From Haplosporangium gracile (lineage: Eukaryota; Mortierellomycota; Mortierellomycetes; Mortierellales; Mortierellaceae), in NCBI GenBank assembly GCA_015499985.1, contig JAAAUF010000786.1:1273-19857 (forward strand): a DNA stretch of 18,585 nt, given 5' to 3'. Every line of letters starts with the position of its first letter. Positions within the stretch are counted from its first letter, which is position 1. The position numbers were made by a program, and so were the translations under genes. This document shows positions 8,234-18,585 of this stretch, piece by piece. The notes beneath the pieces were generated by a model. It was not told the origin of the DNA. It ran no database searches and worked only from the letters and a program-made list of their open reading frames with translations.

Positions 8234-10049
8234 ATGTCCGCAGAAATTGAGGAGAAGCTCGAATCCATGGAGATTCAGGAGGAAAATGTAAGCATATCCT
8301 CGCTCTACTGCTACTTCATGGACGCACCAGCCTGCCTATCGATAATTCAGCAAGAAACAACCTTTAAAAAAACACGGATTTTGCCCTTTTTTTTTTCTCT
8401 TGCGCAAAAGTTCATAATACAACAACACAGCTTGGGAACGATCACAGTGTCGCTAATCTGCTCGACACAACCGCACTCCTCCCTTTCATCTCGTTGCAAT
8501 CTTCTTTATGCATCGTAATAGCTGTCCTTTGACCTCACCATGAAGAAAAAGAAAAAAAAGTCCAAGAAGACCGAGGAGGAGCCCGTTGAGGAGGCTGCCG
8601 CTGAGTCCCAGGAGATCGCACCTGCAGCAGGTAATTACTTACTATCACCTTTCTCGACCAGGACTCATCGAGATGACACACCTGGTGGAGGGATCGCGCG
8701 ATTGCAATGCAAGGATTTATTTTTATTTTTTGTCTATTGTACGTCTTTTGTGAGTCACTGACGACTAACACTTCTTTAATTCGCCGTATATACCAAATAG
8801 ATGCTGCTGAAGAGGACCCAATGGCCATGTTTGGCGAGAAGAAGAAGAAAAAGAAGAAGGTCAAGGTTGAGGTAAGGCGCAGTTACAGACTATTTTTTTA
8901 TGTCAAAATTTCAGTACCCAGTTCCCCCCTTTGCATAATTTTTCTTAAGACATGACACTTATATCGTTGTGATGATTCATTTTGTATACTCTAACTAGGA
9001 TGATGCTGCTGCTGAGGGTGGCGAGGAGGCCGCTGCTGACGCTGGCGAGTCATTTGATTTCGGTGATATGAAGAAGAAGAAGAAGAAGTCCAAGAAGGTC
9101 GACTTCTCTGCTTTCGAGGATGGTCAGGATCAGGAGGGCGATGATGCTGCTCGCGACCCCGACGATATTTTTGCGGCCGACGATGAGGAGGGCGCTGCTC
9201 GCTCCAGCTCCAAGGCTGGTGCTGAAGCTGAGGAGGGCTGGATCGGATCCAACCGCGACTACACATACACTGAGGTAATTAAGCCTCTTCGTCCTTTCTT
9301 ATTCACTCCACACTCAGGCAGACGTTTTTGCACACCGCTGGCCGCACCAGTTTCGTTCAAGGACTTTATTTTTACTGCGGGATGAATCATTGGTGGCTGA
9401 AAAAACACTGTCATGTGGTGTGCGATTCCTTTGACATTCATCTCTGTTATTATATCTTTTATCCTTCTATAGCTTTTGTCTCGCGTCTTCAAGATTCTTC
9501 GTCAGAACAACCCCGAGCTTGCTGGAGAGAAGAAGCGTTACACCATTGTTCCTCCCTCGGTCATGCGTGATGGTAACAAGAAGACTGTCTTTGCCAACGT
9601 TGCCGATATCTGCAAGAGGATGCATCGTCAACCCGAGCACGTTATTCAGTTCTTGTTTGCCGAGTTGGGAACCTCTGGATCCATTGATGGATCCCAGCGC
9701 TTGGTCATCAAGGGTCGTTTCCAGCAGAAGCAGATCGAGGCTGTCTTGCGTCGTTACATTGTTGAGTACGTTACCTGCAAGACCTGCAAATCTCCTGATA
9801 CTATGCTTACCAAGGAGAACCGTTTGTTCTTTTTGCAGTGCGAGGCTTGTGGTTCCACAAGATCTGTCTCGGCCATCAAGTCTGGTTTCCAGGCCCAGAC
9901 TGGCAAGCGTGCTGCCCAGCGTGTCAAGGCTGCTGCTGTAGGTTTATTTACTGGTTTTATGGTCGATATGTTTGTAATATGTCTCTTTGTCATCTCATTG
10001 CAGTTTACTCATTCCAATTATGGCCTTTATTTCTCGATCTGCATAGTAA
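8234..10049 (+). CDS. SUI3: Translation initiation factor eIF2 subunit beta, 6 exons, 325 aa
   Basis: Exons: 8234-8287, 8522-8630, 8801-8871, 8999-9274, 9473-9937, 10047-10049. The N-terminal half has three lysine boxes, near residues 26-34, 68-76 and 103-111, separated by acidic Ala/Glu-rich linkers; in eIF2 beta these bind eIF5 and eIF2B epsilon. The C-terminal half is the conserved eIF2B/eIF5-type domain ([16 protein letters not shown].., [35 protein letters not shown]) followed by a C2-C2 zinc ribbon with Cys272, 275, 293 and 296. The ending [13 protein letters not shown] fits the family's basic tail. Length lies between yeast (285) and human (333). The factor is part of the eIF2-GTP-Met-tRNAi ternary complex in the cytoplasm. 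Exon 2 begins [11 protein letters not shown], which resembles the animal sequence FDPTMSKKK, supporting the first intron. The final exon is only the stop codon. AATAAA lies at 10099-10104. Confidence 0.95.
9938..10046 (+). other. Terminal intron of eIF2 beta, directly before the stop codon
   Basis: The donor GTAGGT follows AAG GCT GCT GCT and the acceptor GCATAG is followed at once by TAA. Without splicing the frame runs on for nearly 100 residues with no family similarity, so splicing is needed to give the expected basic tail. Confidence 0.7.
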
Positions 10050-10412
10050 ACGCCCGAACCCAGAATGGTGTGGAGGTTGGAGAGGAAGAGATTATTACAA
10101 TAAATCATGCTTTTATTTCGCATTCAGTTTGCTTTCTTTGTTTACTATTTCCCTCGTTCGTCTACTATGGATGCTTGCGACTACCACAGGACCCACCACT
10201 GGATCAGGTCCAAGCTTGCACTGGTTTTCCACTGTAAACTGTGAAGCCGTGGACGTTGACACGAACTTTCGCGTGCGGGCGAACTGTGACGGTTCACACA
10301 AAATGCGCCCTTTTTTTTCTTTTTCTGATCAGATCGTTTCTGTCTGACCCCCTTACTCTTTCCTTTCATTCTCATTCAACCCCCTTCAGCAATAAAATCA
10401 ACAATCGACTAA
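10050..10412 (+). promoter_or_regulatory. eIF2 beta 3' UTR and promoter of the TPR-like gene
   Basis: Apart from AATAAA at 10099-10104 and a T-rich then C/T-rich stretch (10310-10390) leading to the ATG at 10413, I see no recognisable element and no gene. Confidence 0.45.
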
Positions 10413-12221
10413 ATGGCTGACGCGGCGTCATCTACTCACAAGCGAAAGGCCTCCTCGCCCGAAGCACCCAACACCTCCTCTTCTTCCTCAGAGAAACACG
10501 ATTCCAAGAAGGCGCGCAAGGAGCCTTCAGAAAGGCAACACGCTCAAGACTGTGAGGACCCGGACTGCGAGGGCTGTGCCGAAGGCGAGATTGTGCTCCA
10601 GTTCGACACCAAGCCCAGTGCTGTCGAGCTCTTCCAGATGGCGCGTGAAGAAGTCTCCAAGGGTGAAGGAGGAGCAGTGGGATCTTTGTCAAGGTTGGCC
10701 AAGGCGTTGTTTGATAAGGCGATAGAAGAGTTTGAGATTTTGGAAAAGGCTGAGGCTCATATTGAGTTGAATGATGGGACGGAGGTTGCGGGCGAGGTGT
10801 TGGAGACGCGGGTTCAGCATGCGGCTTGTGTTGTTGCGGTGGGAAATGCTGTGCCATCGACGGAGATGTTGCAGGAAGGAACGAGGATGTTTGAGGAATT
10901 GGTGAGGAAGACTGACAAGGAGAATGAGAATGTGCTGGTCGGTCTTGGTATTGCTCAAATTTCTCAGGTAAGGAAGAAGTAACTGCATTTTTGATGATCC
11001 GCGTAGAAGTAGATTATAACATGAAGGTAAATAAGCGGCTTTTGCTAATGGCGATAATTCGTTATAAACTTTTGTTGCACATCTTTCATTGATAGGCTCG
11101 CGACCAGCGTGGAAAGGCAATGAAGGCTATGATGGTTTTGGCGGAGGATGACGATGAAGAGCCTTCGGAGGAACAGAGAGATGCCGCTGTGCTTGTTGGA
11201 AAGACCGAGTTGGCGATGGTGAACCATGGGTTGGAGTCGTTTGAGAAGGGACTAAAGCTACTCAAGGCCAAGCCCGAGTCGGCGTTTGCTCAAGAGTCAA
11301 TCAGAGCTGCACAAGAACTTGAGGAGTATGGTGTCTCTTTGGATCTTAAAGCCAACCATGGTAAGTAAGGTCATGGCCGTTTTGTGGAGAAAGAAAAGGT
11401 TGTTTGTAAACAAGATTTTTTTTGAATGCGGCAAGAGAGGCACTTTGATTGTTTTTGAATCGAATTATTTAAATGTTGTTTTTTTCCTTTCATGGACGTG
11501 GCTGGAATAGAATTGGCGGCAAAAGTGTTCGATCGCGCGATCCAGCACTTGGAGGATGCTCAGCAGACAAACGCAGATCTGATCAACTCGAACCCGGATG
11601 TGTTGAGCATTTACGGATCGTGCCTTCACAGCAAGGCCAGATTGGTCGACGACCAGAGCCAGAGCGAGGACAACCCAGCCAAGTCTTACGTCGAGAAGGC
11701 GATCGAGCTCTTGGTCAAGGCTGAGGAGCTCCAGGATGAGGACGGCGATGCAAAAACTCTTGAAGTTGTAAGATTACCTATTGCCTCTTAGCTCTTGGGT
11801 ATATATCCTTTGTTGGTAGTTACGAGGTGTATGAGCTAGACGCTAATATTATCTCTTGCCCTTTTTTAACTAAATAGCTGGGACAGGCATATCTGATGTC
11901 GACAGGTTTTATTGCGGACGAGGACATTATGATGGAGCGTTTTGATGCCGCAACAGAAAAGCTTTCGCGTGCCTTGGACTTGGATCCTAGTAAGTCTGAA
12001 AGATGTATATCATTACCGTATCAATTGTCCGTGAAAGCTAGGCATGGTATAAGTATATCTCTGATCTCCGTGCATTCAATTCGCATCTAGGTAACGAGGC
12101 GCTCCGTGAGCAGGTTGAAGCTCTTCAGGGAGATGATGATGGCGAAGGGTTCGCGGATGAGGACGACGAAGAGGGCGGTGATTTTGAGGGTGACGAGGAA
12201 GAAGACGATGCAGAAGAGTAG
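10413..12221 (+). CDS. Acidic nuclear TPR-like protein, possibly Nro1/Ett1 family, 5 exons, 439 aa
   Basis: Exons: 10413-10967, 11096-11360, 11511-11767, 11878-11989, 12091-12221, all joining in frame. The N-terminus holds KRKASSPEA and KKARKEP, a likely bipartite nuclear signal, then a Cys-containing segment DCEDPDCEGC. Residues about 65-410 are almost entirely helical with TPR-like pairs, for example ALFDKAIEEFEILEKAEAH, AAKVFDRAIQHLEDAQQ, YVEKAIELLVKAEEL and FDAATEKLSRALDLDPSNEAL. The C-terminus is strongly acidic (EDDEEGG..EEEDDAEE). Size and layout (basic N-terminus, TPR-like body) fit Nro1/Ett1, nuclear proteins known in yeasts for regulating Ofd1 and helping translation termination. 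Acidic TPR histone chaperones such as the Hif1/NASP/Sim3 group are the main alternative. I cannot separate these by eye. AATAAA is at 12241-12246. Confidence 0.8.
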
Positions 12222-12844
12222 GCGAAAAGAAGGCTAACTTAATAAAGGGCTTGGATATGTATTTTGTTTGTTTATTTTATACATGGCAAGTGTTGCGTTA
12301 GTTGTGCGGCATTACGACTGCTTGTGCGTTGGTTTGGTATTGGTTGGCGTTGTGGGGTGGTTGAAGGGTAGCTGTGTGTCTTGCACACCAACCACCACCT
12401 TCCCTCCGATTCGATTGCGTGCTACTTTTGCCTTGTTGTGCATCTTGACCCTTTTTGCTTAATGGGAAAAGGGGAAGAACGCAACAAAAAGAGTGTAATA
12501 CGAAAGAAAAGAAGGAAGGAAAGACTACTAGATGATTGACGAGAAGTTGTTCGAAAGAACATAGAGAATATATGTAACGAGGAATGGGTGGTTGTTGACT
12601 GGAAGTGTTTTTATTGGGATCCTTTTTTTTCGTGTGTTTTCTAGTTTTTAGATATTGCTGGAGAGATATATCGCAATAGTTATCAGTGATAGATAAGTCG
12701 TGGGTAGAGGGAGACGGAAGGAATGTATTGCCGCCAGTGCAAGTTGCAAAAAAACGTCGTCGGTTGATATCCTTGAAAACGCTCCCTTTACGACACTCCA
12801 CCACGTTGGCGAAAAAGAGCGAGCCTGGTTGTGTTAAAGATAGT
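12222..12844. other. Convergent intergenic region between TPR-like gene and profilin
   Basis: This region holds the 3' UTRs of two genes that face each other. AATAAA at 12241-12246 serves the plus-strand gene; no canonical signal is obvious for profilin. The open frames here (for example 12298-12804 minus) are compositionally biased and resemble no protein I know. No RNA gene is visible. Confidence 0.5.
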
Positions 12845-14455
12845 TTACTACATGATTCAAAAAGAGAAGGTGGGTATGGAGGTTAGCATTGCTAACATTC
12901 CTCAATAGCATGTATGTACGTTGAAAAGATACAAAGATCGTAAAGTGTTCAATGGGTATATTGCAAGGATCAAAAGTGTTGTCAAACTTACGTAACCGGC
13001 ACCGATGAGGTAGGTGGCCAAGCCCTCGACGACTTGGTTGCAGTCACCACCCTGCTGGTTCTCGTTGTAGAAACCGAGAAGGACACACTGGCCGGTCTTG
13101 ACAGCAGTGATACCGGTGGCACCCTAGAAAAGAGGTAAAACAAAAAGAAGAGAAGAGAATAGAATGATTAGAAACATATGGCCATTGTAAAGCAGAGAGC
13201 AAAATTATCATCTGAGCATCAAAAAAAGAGAAAGTCCAGGACGAGAGGACAGAAATAGATGCCAGACACAAAAAACATAAAAAAAAAGTTCCGGGCGATA
13301 GGGGCAGCCGCCTCTCCACACAGGAAGCTCGCTCTGTTGGGATAGAAAAGGGAGAGAGGAATGTACCAAGTGACCCACCCCCAATCGTCCTCTTGACTCC
13401 CTCTAGCTGCTCTTGTTACAGCTTCCATCATCGCTCATGTCATTGAAGGGTGTATCTGCTATTGTTGGTTATTGATGGCGCTGTTATTGTTGCTTTCTGA
13501 CCATCTTGCTTGCCGAGGTTGAATAATCAGGTGAACTTTTTTCCTTGTTGTCTGGCATGAAAAATAACCACAATGTTCAACCATGCCTCATATGGTTGCA
13601 TTGTGCTCCAACATTTTTTCCTCTTTTTCCCACTTTCCCGCCTCGCCTCCGTTACCCAAGCTTCTACTCCGCGAGCATGAATGCGGGTTTGGGATAATTG
13701 GGGCAAGTAGAAGGGATCCATGAGGAGTCAAGCGAGTTGCACTTTTCACGACGACCTGCACCATCCTGTCTTCTTGTCGCCGACTACCATATTAAAGAAA
13801 GAAAAGGAGAGAAACAAAGAAAAAAAGAAAAGAGTCTCCGTGTTCTCAGTACTTACATTGCGAGCGTAGATGCTGTTGTCAGGGTTTCTCAAGAAGACGT
13901 ACTTGGTGCCCTCGAGGTGGAGACCATTGGCAGCAACGTCGCTGATATCGTTGAAAGCAGCAATCAACTTTATGGCCTCGGCACCGCTGACCTAATAACA
14001 ATGACCATGATACCAATTGGTGAAAAAGAAAAAGAGAATTGAGTATACTTTGCATTCTCTTCCTGAACCTGTACACACGGTGTTTCAAAAACCGACGCGT
14101 CGTCGCCAGACTTTGTCCTTAAAAAAAAGACACAATACGGATGCGACAGTGTCCGGAAGCTATCCAGTCTTCGACGGCAAGTATCCTTTGTTGTCCTTCA
14201 GGTAAAGTGTTGTGAGACAAACACGAGTGTATAACGAAAAGGACACAGAAAAAAGCCAGTTGTGTGGGAAAAGTGTTTTCAGGTTCTCATGGTGTTCGAC
14301 AAGAGTGATGGGAAGTAAAAGGAGAGATTGGTTAGTTAGTTTACCGAGAAGTTGGAGCTGGTGGCCCAGACGGAGCCGTCCAAGCCAAAGATGGCACCCT
14401 TGGCGACCTTGCCGGTGGCGACGAGGTTGTTATCGACGTATGCTTGCCAGGACAT
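12845..14455 (-). CDS. PFY1: Profilin, 4 exons, 126 aa
   Basis: Exons in transcript order: 14455-14345, 13991-13857, 13123-12992, and 12847-12845 (stop only). The protein starts MSWQAYVDNNLVATGKV and contains SVWATSSNFS, GLHLEGTKYVFLRN, SIYARN and GVTAVKTG-like GITAVKTGQCVLLGFY, and ends EGLATYLIGAGY. These are the N- and C-terminal profilin helices that bind poly-proline and the central actin-binding strands. The length, 126 aa, equals that of yeast profilin. Profilin binds G-actin and speeds nucleotide exchange, feeding formin-driven filament growth in the cytoplasm. A TATA box lies about 95 bases upstream (14549-14554). Intron 2 (13124-13856, 733 nt) is much longer than any other intron here, and intron 1 is 353 nt. 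The last intron sits directly before TAA; other acceptors would add two residues. Confidence 0.95.
12848..12991 (-). other. Terminal intron of profilin, directly before the stop codon
   Basis: GTAAGT follows the terminal GGT TAC. On the minus strand a CTAAC branch-like motif and a pyrimidine tract precede the acceptor CATGTAG, which is followed by TAA at 12847-12845. Two nearer AG sites would give tails EC or QC before a stop. Confidence 0.65.
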
Positions 14456-15148
14456 TGTGTAAGTTGATTTGTGATGGGGAGTGTGAGAAGAAGTGGATGA
14501 TTGATGAAAAAGAAAGGAAAAAATTGACTTCAGGGCACACCAAGGCAATTTATAGATGAAGTCAAAAAAATCCAGACACGTCATCAAGAAGGGCTTCCAG
14601 GCGGTGCAAGGTATTGGCTCTGCTTTAAGAACTTGCCCAGTCTCAGTCGCGTCTTTTTTTCTCTCTTTATTCGTCTCTTCGTTCAACTGTCTGTGGCTGG
14701 CGGTGAGCTAGGGTACTTCGTCAATCCTTTGTATCCAGGGTGTTTTTCTCTGTATCTTCTTCGTCACTTTAGTTTCGTGTTCCCTTGAAAACCAGTCGCA
14801 GCTCTCGCCAGATTTGGCTTGCACAAGGTACATGAAGAAGGTTGATCGATATGAGCATGTGCACAATGCGTACCTACTTATTAAGACGGAATGACCTGGA
14901 GTCAAAGTAAAGTATATATGACACATAGCAGGCGTGGCCGCTGTGGAAAGTCGCTTTGTGATGGATGATACCAGTCCCTCGCTCCTCCAGTCGCCAGTCC
15001 CCGCGTTTACTCGAGTGGAGATTGAGGCTTTGAGCCAAGCCATCGAAATTTTGTGTTGCCACGAAATTTGAATGGAAAAGAAAGGTCCGCCACCACCGAC
15101 TTTTTCCTTTCACTTCCACACCACACCACACCTCTACCTCGTCACACC
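14456..15148. promoter_or_regulatory. Divergent intergenic region between profilin and the GCFC-family gene
   Basis: This 693-bp region contains the profilin TATA box at 14549-14554 and a C/T/A-rich leader (15100-15148) before the GCFC-family ATG. A 111-codon minus frame at 14708-15043 has no recognisable similarity and no splice context, so I do not call it a gene. Confidence 0.5.
14549..14554 (-). promoter_or_regulatory. TATA box of profilin
   Basis: The minus strand reads CTATAAATTG about 95 bases before the profilin ATG, a normal position for a strongly expressed fungal gene with a leader of some 60-70 bases. Confidence 0.5.
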
Positions 15149-18100
15149 ATGTTCACACCAAAAAAGAATCGAAACATCCGCAAGAAGCTCGACATCGACG
15201 ACGGCGATGAGGCACTCGCACAAGACTCTGGAAACAACACACCCATTCCCGACAATGGTAACAACATTAAGCGCATACTCTCGAAAAACAATGTCATTTA
15301 CAAACTCATGGGCTTTGTGTGTTTTTTGTTCTAATTGGCATCAGTTAATTTTCTTCCAACGCCTTTATAGATACCGCTGGACCTGTAGTCAAGGTCAAGA
15401 AGGTCAAGAAGAAGGTTGCAAGCACAGTTCTGAGCTTTGGAGACGACGAGCGGGTACGACAATTACAGCGCCGATTCTCCAAGCATTTTATTTTCTTTTC
15501 TGCCGCGCCTCTAACATAATACTAACTGCGTAATTAATTCGCGGTCTCATAGGAATCAGAAGACACCTTCAAGATCAAAAAGAGCTCAGCTAGCAGGAGG
15601 CTGACCAACAACAAAGGAAAGGAAATACCAGACACTACAGATCAGCAGCAACACCAGTCTATCACCAGTCGTGCGACAGTAGGCAACGCCGTCTCCTACA
15701 GCAAGGAAGCTCTGGACCAACTTCGCAAGTCGACACAGTCTACAGCGCCCAGCAGCAGATCGCATGATTCTCATGGAAGCAGCGTTGAAGAAAAGTTTCC
15801 TTCGCTCCTTGGAGGTAACGGTTTTGTTATGGTATTGATAAATGTGTTTACAAAATCTACATCTGAATCGATCTAACGTCGTGTATACTTTTGCCATTGC
15901 GCACATAGGGCCAACCATTATACCCGATGCTGCTGCAATTCACCTCGCCAAGAAGAAACGCGAACAGATGAGACTCAGGAACGATCATGAGGAAGAAGAG
16001 TTTGTTTCTCTTGCAGGAGGCGACGATGACAGGGTATGTGCCTCCCTAGTTGACTATTGATTGTTGGTGATGTATTGCATGACGCCGTAGAGCAATCCGC
16101 TGACAACTTTTTGCCTTCGATTCTGCTTCTGGATATTAGATGGTTGAGGAAAGGGATACACGGATGGTTCGGGAGGAGGACGATGAAATGGATGATGGTG
16201 AAGCAGGTATGCACATGGACATAGGAACTGAAAGACATGCCGCGACCTGTAATAGAGCCATGTGGTTGAATCACGACTAACCGTATCATTAAATTGCATA
16301 TTATAGATCTCGATAAGGTGTTGGGAGACAAACTAGCCTTGGGACAAAGGGCTCAACGACAAGCAGAAAAGAACCGGAGAGCAGCCAGGAAAGAAATGAT
16401 TGAAGACATGTAAGCTCCAGGAGCTTGGAATATGGTCATTACATTTGTATGTTATACTGCGCCTATTAAGAGCCGGCTTTAACCATGTTGCTTTCGACTT
16501 CAATATTCATATAGTGACGATGACGAGGAGGATGAAGAGGAGACACGAGAATGGGAGATGCAGCAGATCAGGAACGCCGGTGTAGTCAACCGAGATGCAG
16601 GAAAGGATAAGGCTACGGCTCTTGTTCACAGAACCGTCGCAAGTAAGTGTTTATTGCATGTTGACATTTTCGATTTGGCATGAGACGGAAACAAATTGGC
16701 GCAAAGGATACCAACTAATATCTCATTCTTTTCGCCAGTTCCGACTGTCACGCAGGTCCCCAACATCGCAGATGTCAAAAAGCGTCTGCAAGATCGCCTC
16801 AGCAGCCTCAAGAATCAACTTAGCGAACATCGAGCGCAACTGAAGCACATTCACGTGGAGGAAGCTGAGATCAATATTCGGACGGTGGAGTCAGGGGAGG
16901 CCATGTCCAAGGCTAGCGCTCGGTACACTTTCTTCCAGGAGTTGCGATCGTACTGCAGGAACTTGGCCGCATTCTTTGAAGAAAAGTATCCAGCCTTAGA
17001 GGCGATCGAGAAGGAGTTCAGGACAATGCTTTCGGAGAGGACATTGTTGGTCCTGGAAAGGAGACGTCTAGACTTGCGAGACGACCTAGTGGAATTCGCA
17101 AATGTTGTCGATGACGAGAACAGATCAAAAGTCAAGCAGCCTATTGCTCAGGAGGTGGACGAGTTTGGGCGGAGCATTGGTGTGGATCCACTGGCAGCAC
17201 AAAAGAGACGAAAAGCTGAAAGGGAGCGTCGGAAGGCGCAGAGGAAACAACTTCAAGCAGCAGACGGCAAAGAGATAGAGACATATGATGGTCTTTCTAC
17301 AGATGATGAGCTCGGCAGTGGCGACGCAAGAGAGTTGGGCGATGCTGTGATGGAACTGGAAGATCGCCGTCTGAATCTGTTCAAGGAGGTCGGGCCAGAG
17401 TTTAACTCAATCGAGGCGGTCAAGCGGCACTTCCAAGCATGGAAAGCAGAGTACCCGAGCGACTACAATAAGGCATACGGTGGTCTCTTGTTGCCGCTTG
17501 TCTTTGACATCTTTGTGCGTCAGGAGACATGCCTTTGGAACCCTATCCGTGTCAAGCAAGACATTTCCGAGCAGTCGTGGCATCAAGCGGTGACTACGTA
17601 CCCCATTGCTCGCTCCTCTCGAATGTATGATCATAGTGACTCTGACAGCGATCACCAGGACGATGAGGAGGAAGATATGGATAGGGACTTGCTGAAGAAG
17701 GTGGTTGCCAAGAGTTTGTGTCCTAAGATTACGCAGTTCCTGAACGCAGGCGGAGTGGACCTTTATTCTGCCAAGCAGACAAAGTGCTTGGTGGCCATCA
17801 TGGAAGAACTTCTAGACTATGTGGAAAAGTCGAACAGCAAGATGGAACAGCTGATCAAGGCCCTTTTGCAGACGATTCTCAACACAGCGGAAGCGCATCG
17901 GTTGCAGTTCGTCCAGGCAGCACAGCCACTGACACCACGTCCGATTCTCACTGCTCAGGGAGTGGATGCTCGAGAGAGATATCTTTGGAAGACAATTGGG
18001 CTGTTCAGGAATTTGATGCTGCTCCGAAAATTTGTGCCTGCAGATACGATCGACAGGCCCGTTGTCGATGGGCTTTTGCACGACTGCATTCTGAGGCTGC

Positions 18101-18323
18101 TGGAAGGCAACGACAAGGACACCGTTCCCAAATACCAAATGGTAATTTTATCGTTACTTTTGACTATTTTTTATTTCAAGTACGTTTGCCTTTTGCAGAA
18201 AAGTTTAACTGACTTTTTTTTTTTGTTCTCCAATTTTCTGAATAGATCTTTCACGCATTACCAAAGGATATCCGGTCACAAGAGCGACACACCATCATTG
18301 ATCGAATGGCACAGAGCTTGTAA
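15149..18323 (+). CDS. GCFC-family protein (PAXBP1/GCFC2-like, Ntr2-related), 9 exons, 785 aa
   Basis: Exons: 15149-15257, 15371-15453, 15553-15814, 15909-16033, 16140-16206, 16307-16409, 16515-16642, 16739-18141, 18246-18323. The start MFTPKKNRNIRKK matches the basic N-terminus of GCFC/Ntr2 proteins. Family landmarks follow: STVLSFGDDE (about residue 55), FKIKKSSASRR, IPDAAAIHLAKKKREQMR (about 157-174), long acidic segments, REWEMQQIRN, a coiled coil VKKRLQDRLSSLKNQL.. (about 303-345), then the GCFC domain with AVKRHFQAWKAEYPSDYNKAY and LLLPLVFDIFVRQETCLWNP (about 518-560), and a helical C-terminus ending RMAQSL. Length is close to human GCFC2 (about 780). In animals and yeast this family works with TFIP11/Ntr1 and the Prp43 helicase in spliceosome disassembly in the nucleus; the PAX-binding role is specific to animals. 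All introns are 94-113 nt. AATAAA is at 18378-18383. Confidence 0.9.
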
Positions 18324-18585
18324 TGGCCTTCCAACTCATTTGTCGACTTTCTGACTTTCTTTTTATTTTTTTAGAATAATAAACGCAGCAAAGTGCTGTT
18401 GCCAAGCATTGAACTGGGAAACACATCCGAACGCGCGGAATGATGCCGTACCTGCATTTGGCTGTGGATAATGTATTTTTGACATTCTGCCCAAAAATGG
18501 GAAGATGCGTGAATAAAAAAAAAAAAAAAAAAAGAAGAAGCCAAAAAAAAACAATAGGGGTGTTTTATAAAAAAAAAAAAAAAAA
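18324..18585 (+). other. 3' flank of the GCFC-family gene and A-rich contig end
   Basis: AATAAA at 18378-18383 is a likely polyadenylation signal. The rest has two long A runs (about 18517-18534 and 18569-18585), the second at the very end of the sequence. No gene is visible. Confidence 0.6.

Noticed and set aside
12298..12804. 168-codon minus-strand frame in the convergent intergenic region
   Set aside because: Biased composition, no known similarity, lies in the 3' UTR region of two genes.
13130..13850. C/D-box snoRNA in the long profilin intron
   Set aside because: GATGATG-like and CTGA-like strings occur, but not paired with a terminal stem or sensible spacing.
14708..15043. 111-codon minus-strand frame between profilin and the GCFC-family gene
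   Set aside because: No similarity, no splice context, located in a divergent promoter.
1..18585. CRISPR array, transposon or biosynthetic cluster
   Set aside because: No regularly spaced repeats, no transposase or integrase motifs, no terminal repeats, and all clear genes are housekeeping types.

Overview
This window is nuclear DNA from a filamentous or early-diverging fungus. Intron-rich genes (introns mostly 94-234 nt, GT..AG), CTAAC-like branch points, C/T-rich leaders just before start codons and compact spacing all fit a Mucoromycota/Mortierellomycota-type genome. That placement is inferred from gene style and protein similarity, not from a search. The sequence starts with a run of G and ends with a run of A, and its length is not round, so it is probably a whole small contig.

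Layout: (1) 92-2488, minus strand, seven exons, GUP1-type MBOAT O-acyltransferase, divergent from (2) 3440-4657, plus, intronless, mitochondrial Rrg7/DUF2034 protein with an Mrr-like nuclease motif; (3) 4985-6307, plus, four exons, HAP5/NF-YC subunit of the CCAAT-binding complex; (4) 6577-8032, plus, two exons, unrecognised Q/S-rich nuclear-looking protein; (5) 8234-10049, plus, six exons, eIF2 beta; (6) 10413-12221, plus, five exons, acidic TPR-like protein, possibly Nro1/Ett1; (7) 12845-14455, minus, four exons, profilin; (8) 15149-18323, plus, nine exons, GCFC-family protein (PAXBP1/GCFC2-like), divergent from profilin.

These are housekeeping genes for lipid remodelling, respiration, transcription, translation, actin and splicing. 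They do not form an operon or a single pathway. I see no transposon, CRISPR array, tRNA, rRNA or prophage, and no convincing new multi-gene system. The points worth a second look are local: a GUP1 intron that only works as a GC-AG intron, a tandem splice donor inside the HAP5 histone fold, final exons of eIF2 beta and profilin that hold nothing but the stop codon, one lysine box per exon in eIF2 beta, an orphan Pol III B-box, and an unrecognised protein with an NTxW repeat.

All exon boundaries were built by hand from reading frames, splice signals and remembered family sequences. Each reconstructed model keeps an open frame across all junctions.
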